Assembly: GCF_042477335.2 (NCBI RefSeq) | Contig: NC_091263.1 | Coordinates: 72,162,501-72,226,500, forward strand | Reading direction: 5' to 3' | Source of the DNA: Ovis canadensis | Lineage: Eukaryota; Chordata; Mammalia; Artiodactyla; Bovidae | Length of the DNA stretch: 64,000 nt | Shown here: in pieces, positions 61,757-64,000 of the stretch | Position numbering within the stretch: position 1 is the stretch's first letter | Layout: every line of letters starts with the position of its first letter | Made by a program: the position numbers and the translations under genes | The notes under the pieces: generated by a model | The model's database searches: none | What the model saw: the letters and a program-made list of their open reading frames with translations, nothing else | Told to the model about the DNA's origin: nothing

Positions 61757-62174
61757 AGGTTTTGTTCCAGTTCCAAAGAAAGGCAGTGCCAAGGAATGTT
61801 CAAACTACTGCACAATTGCCCTCACCTCACATGCTAGCAAAGCAAAGCTCAAAATTCTCCAAGCCAGGTGTCAATAGTACGTGAACCAAGAACTTCCAGA
61901 TGTTCAAGCTGGATTTAGAAAAGGCAGCGGAACCAGAGATCAAATTGCCAACATCCGCCGGATCGTAGAAAAAGCAAAAGTTTTCCAGAAAAACTTCTGC
62001 TTCATGAACGACGCCAAAGCCTTTGACTGTGTGGACAATTCTTCAAGAGATGGGAATAGCAGACCACCTTACCTGCCTCCTGAGAAACCTGTATGCAGGT
62101 CAAGAAGCAACAGTTAGAACCGGACATGGAACAATGGACTGGTTCCAAATTGGGAAAGGAGTATGTCAAGGCAG
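61757..62174 (+). pseudogene. BovB reverse-transcriptase internal piece, no 3' end
   Basis: Sense BovB: 'gttccagttccaaagaaagg', 'gatgttcaagctggatttag', 'accagagatcaaattgccaa', 'cgccaaagcctttgactgtg', 'gacatggaacaatggactgg'. It corresponds to early RT motifs ('PDVQAGFRKGSGTRDQIANI', 'AKAFDCVDN'). Internal bases (around 62036) are deleted, and the match stops mid-RT at about 62174 without a BovB tail. Confidence 0.85.
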
Positions 62175-62266
62175 CTTTACATCCTAGGATGCATAAGACA
62201 GCTCGCATCATAAGGAATTATCCTGTCCAAAATGTCAGTCATGCCAGGGGTTGAGAAACCCTGATC
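62175..62266 (+). repeat. MER20 DNA transposon, right half
   Basis: 'gctttacatcctaggatgc', 'aaggaattatcctgtccaaa', 'aatgtcagtcatgcc', 'ggttgagaaaccctgatct'. It abuts BovB directly; the left half of MER20 is not visible on the other side. Confidence 0.75.
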
Positions 62267-62490
62267 TAACAAAGCTATCTCCACTTCAGCGAACATAAAA
62301 ATTTTGTGTCATTTCAAAAGCTAAACATTTATTTTGCAGCATGACTTTTGGTTGAGCTGCACCTCAGGCTGGGCGCCAGCTTTTTGTCATTGGTTAGTTC
62401 CTCCAAAGCGGTGCTTCTCCGATTGTCTGGTGAAGGGCCGGCATTTTCTTCTTCTTTTTAATCTATGGGATACTGATACATTTAAAAAGT
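62267..62490. other. No recognisable feature
   Basis: Unassigned. Confidence 0.3.
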
Positions 62491-62496
62491 ACATGC

Positions 62497-62630
62497 GTGC
62501 TTGTGTGCTAAGTTGCTTCATTGTGTCCGACTCTGTGTGACCCGCTGGACTGTAGCCCCCCAGGCTCCTCTGTCCATGGGGATTCTGCAGGCCAGAATCC
62601 CGGAGTGGGTAGCCATGTCCTCCTCTGTGT
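62497..62630 (-). mobile_element. Bov-A SINE, single unit, antisense
   Basis: 'tgtgctaagttgcttcattg', 'gactgtagccccccaggctc', 'ggagtgggtagccatgtcct'. Confidence 0.85.
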
Positions 62631-63070
62631 ACAAGTTTTATTCACTGCCGGAGCATGAGAGCTGCTCAGCATGTCTTTAGCAAGGGAGTGAGTGACTGCT
62701 GGGAGCACATGAGGTCTGGGCGTAAATGCCGCTGGGTTATCACTGCTGTCGTCCTCATTCTTCCTCTCGTTGACTCTGCTGCCTGAGCCTCAGGCAGAGA
62801 AGAGGCCCCAGCAGCTCCAGGAGCGAGGTGCCCTCACTCCTAACCTCTTGCTCTCTACCCGGATTCCCAGGATACCACGTGATCTGCAGCCCCGAGGCTG
62901 GCATGTCCCCAGGGAGGGGCCTGGCACTTAATGTCCTCCTGGCGGCTGGCCGCCTCCCTTGCCTGGAACCCATGCGGAGGCAGGGGACTCTGAATCACCG
63001 GCCGCCAGGATTCCTCTCGGGGGGCCTCCTTCTTCCTCCTTGCAGACGGTTTTTCAGTGCCCAGGAACAG
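62631..63070. other. No recognisable feature
   Basis: Unassigned. Overlapping frames on both strands at 62828-63283. Confidence 0.3.
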
Positions 63071-63071
63071 A

Positions 63072-63165
63072 TCGAAAGGGTGCTTGGAACTGAGGGTTCT
63101 GGGTTCGAATCCCAGCTCTGTCCTTGTGGCTCGGTGACCTTGTACAAATACCCGCACCCACCCGA
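63072..63165 (+). repeat. MIR SINE, tRNA-like head
   Basis: 'ctgggttcgaatcccagctc' keeps the B-box region of MIR, then 'ggctcggtgaccttgtacaa'. Confidence 0.7.
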
Positions 63166-63274
63166 GAGAGGGACTGAAGGAATGCACCGCCTCCCGTCCA
63201 GTCCCTGGGAGCCCAGGGGGCCTCGAGTCAGCAAAGAGCAGGAAAGCGCCTCCGGGCTGGGTGTGCCTCGAGTC

Positions 63275-64000
63275 CCTCACTGAATAAGTATCGTTGAGCC
63301 CCTACTGTGTGCTGGGACACGCACCCTGCCCTGGTGGAGCTGCCATTCTAGTGTGGGAGACAGACGATAAATAAGAAATGTAAGTACAGATTGGCTTGTC
63401 AGATGATAAATGCTGAGGGAAAAAATAAAACAAGGAAGGGAGTAGGGGTGCTGGGGGTGGGATCTGTACCTTTCACTAGATGAAAGTGAGCATGTGATCG
63501 CTTGGTCGTGTCCGACTCTCTGGACTCTCGGTCCAACCCCGTGGACTGCAGCCCGCCAGGCTCCTCTGTCCGCAGGATTCTCCAGGCAAGAATACTGGAC
63601 TAGGTTGCCATGCCCTTCTCCAGGGGATCTTCCTGACCCAAGGATTGAACCTGGGTCTCCCTCATTGCAGGCAGATTCTTTACCATCTGAACCATCCAGG
63701 AAGCCCCTTTAGGAGATGGGGGAGGTGATTTTTGAATGAGGACCTAAAGGGGAGAGGGAGGGACAGAGCTGTGCGGACAGCAGGCGTGGAGGTAGGGGGT
63801 GGATATTCCGGCAGAGGGCACAGTGGGTGCAAAGGCCCTGTGGTTGAGGGCCGAGGTGGGCGTTAGAGTCAGTGTGAAGAGAGTGGAAGGAGATGAGGCC
63901 AGAGGTCACAGGGGGCCTTGTTGGCCTTTGGAGGAGTTTGGGTTTCATCTAGCATCCTGGGAGTCGTGGGAAGATATAAACAGGGGAGAGATGAGATCTG
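63275..64000 (-). repeat. L2 LINE, long fragment, split by a Bov-tA, running off the window
   Basis: 'cactgaataagtatcgttga', 'gagcccctactgtgtgctgg', 'ggagctgccattctagtgtg', then after the SINE 'gaatgaggacctaaagggg', 'ggtgcaaaggccctgtggt', 'ggagatgaggccagaggtca', 'gttggcctttggaggagttt'. Confidence 0.75.
63483..63706 (-). mobile_element. Bov-tA SINE, antisense
   Basis: 'gtgatcgcttggtcgtgtcc', a short duplication of 'ggactctcggtcc', body, 'aaggattgaacctgggtc', ending 'gaaccatccaggaagcc'. Inserted in L2. Confidence 0.9.

Noticed and set aside
1-64000. CRISPR array, prophage, operon or toxin system
   Set aside because: The repeats are dispersed ruminant retrotransposons and microsatellites. No evenly spaced repeat-spacer pattern and no compact coding clusters exist.

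Overview
The window is nuclear DNA from a ruminant (Pecora, most likely a bovid). The diagnostic evidence is its repeats: BovB (RTE) LINE pieces, tRNA-Glu-headed Bov-tA SINEs, monomeric and dimeric Bov-A/Bov-A2 SINEs, CHR-type cetartiodactyl tRNA SINEs and a ruminant L1 3' end, all lying on older mammalian MIR, L2, L1M, Tigger, MER5A and MER20 relics. Nothing is bacterial, viral or organellar, and I see no tRNA, rRNA or snRNA gene. The species cannot be read from the sequence.

The only support for a gene is near the middle. A CpG island (about 34.45-35.72 kb) contains GC boxes and an ATG at 34815 in a GCCGCCGGG context. An 18-codon open segment follows and ends at a consensus-like splice donor (AAG|GTAGGA, intron from 34870). 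I read it as the first coding exon of a plus-strand gene whose later exons lie beyond the window or are too short to recognise. If so, the roughly 29 kb to the right is mainly intron 1 and the 34 kb to the left is upstream intergenic DNA. I do not recognise the peptide and give no gene symbol. The long open frames elsewhere are SINE/LINE translations or stop-poor frames of the CpG island.

Layout: 0-8.5 kb, MIR and old repeats with scattered BovB and Bov-tA, including a SINE-split tandem duplication at 4.3-4.9 kb and an inverted Bov-tA pair at 5.7-6.2 kb. 8.5-10.9 kb, an L1M relic carrying two SINEs, followed by a 1.1 kb BovB with a decayed reverse transcriptase frame. 11-34 kb, mixed repeats, a 67-bp alternating purine-pyrimidine tract (14.9 kb), an L1 3' end (23.6-24.1 kb), a Tigger element split by a SINE (24.9-25.8 kb), and BovB and Bov-A2 (30.5-31.3 kb). 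34-36 kb, the CpG island. 36-64 kb, L2/MIR-rich DNA with young insertions, a BovB/L1/L1M nest (52.9-54.3 kb) and a few AT-rich non-repeat blocks (51.5 and 58.1-58.6 kb) that could be regulatory.

I found no new multi-gene system. The best leads are the unidentified CpG-island exon, an internal L1 ORF2 piece with no tail that sits between near-perfect 12-bp direct repeats (53463-53879), a BovB piece that also lacks its 3' end (61757-62174), and two places where a SINE separates duplicated flanking DNA (4300-4902 and 20918-21208). Repeat edges without a visible target-site duplication (TSD) are accurate to about 10 bp; old-repeat edges to about 30 bp.
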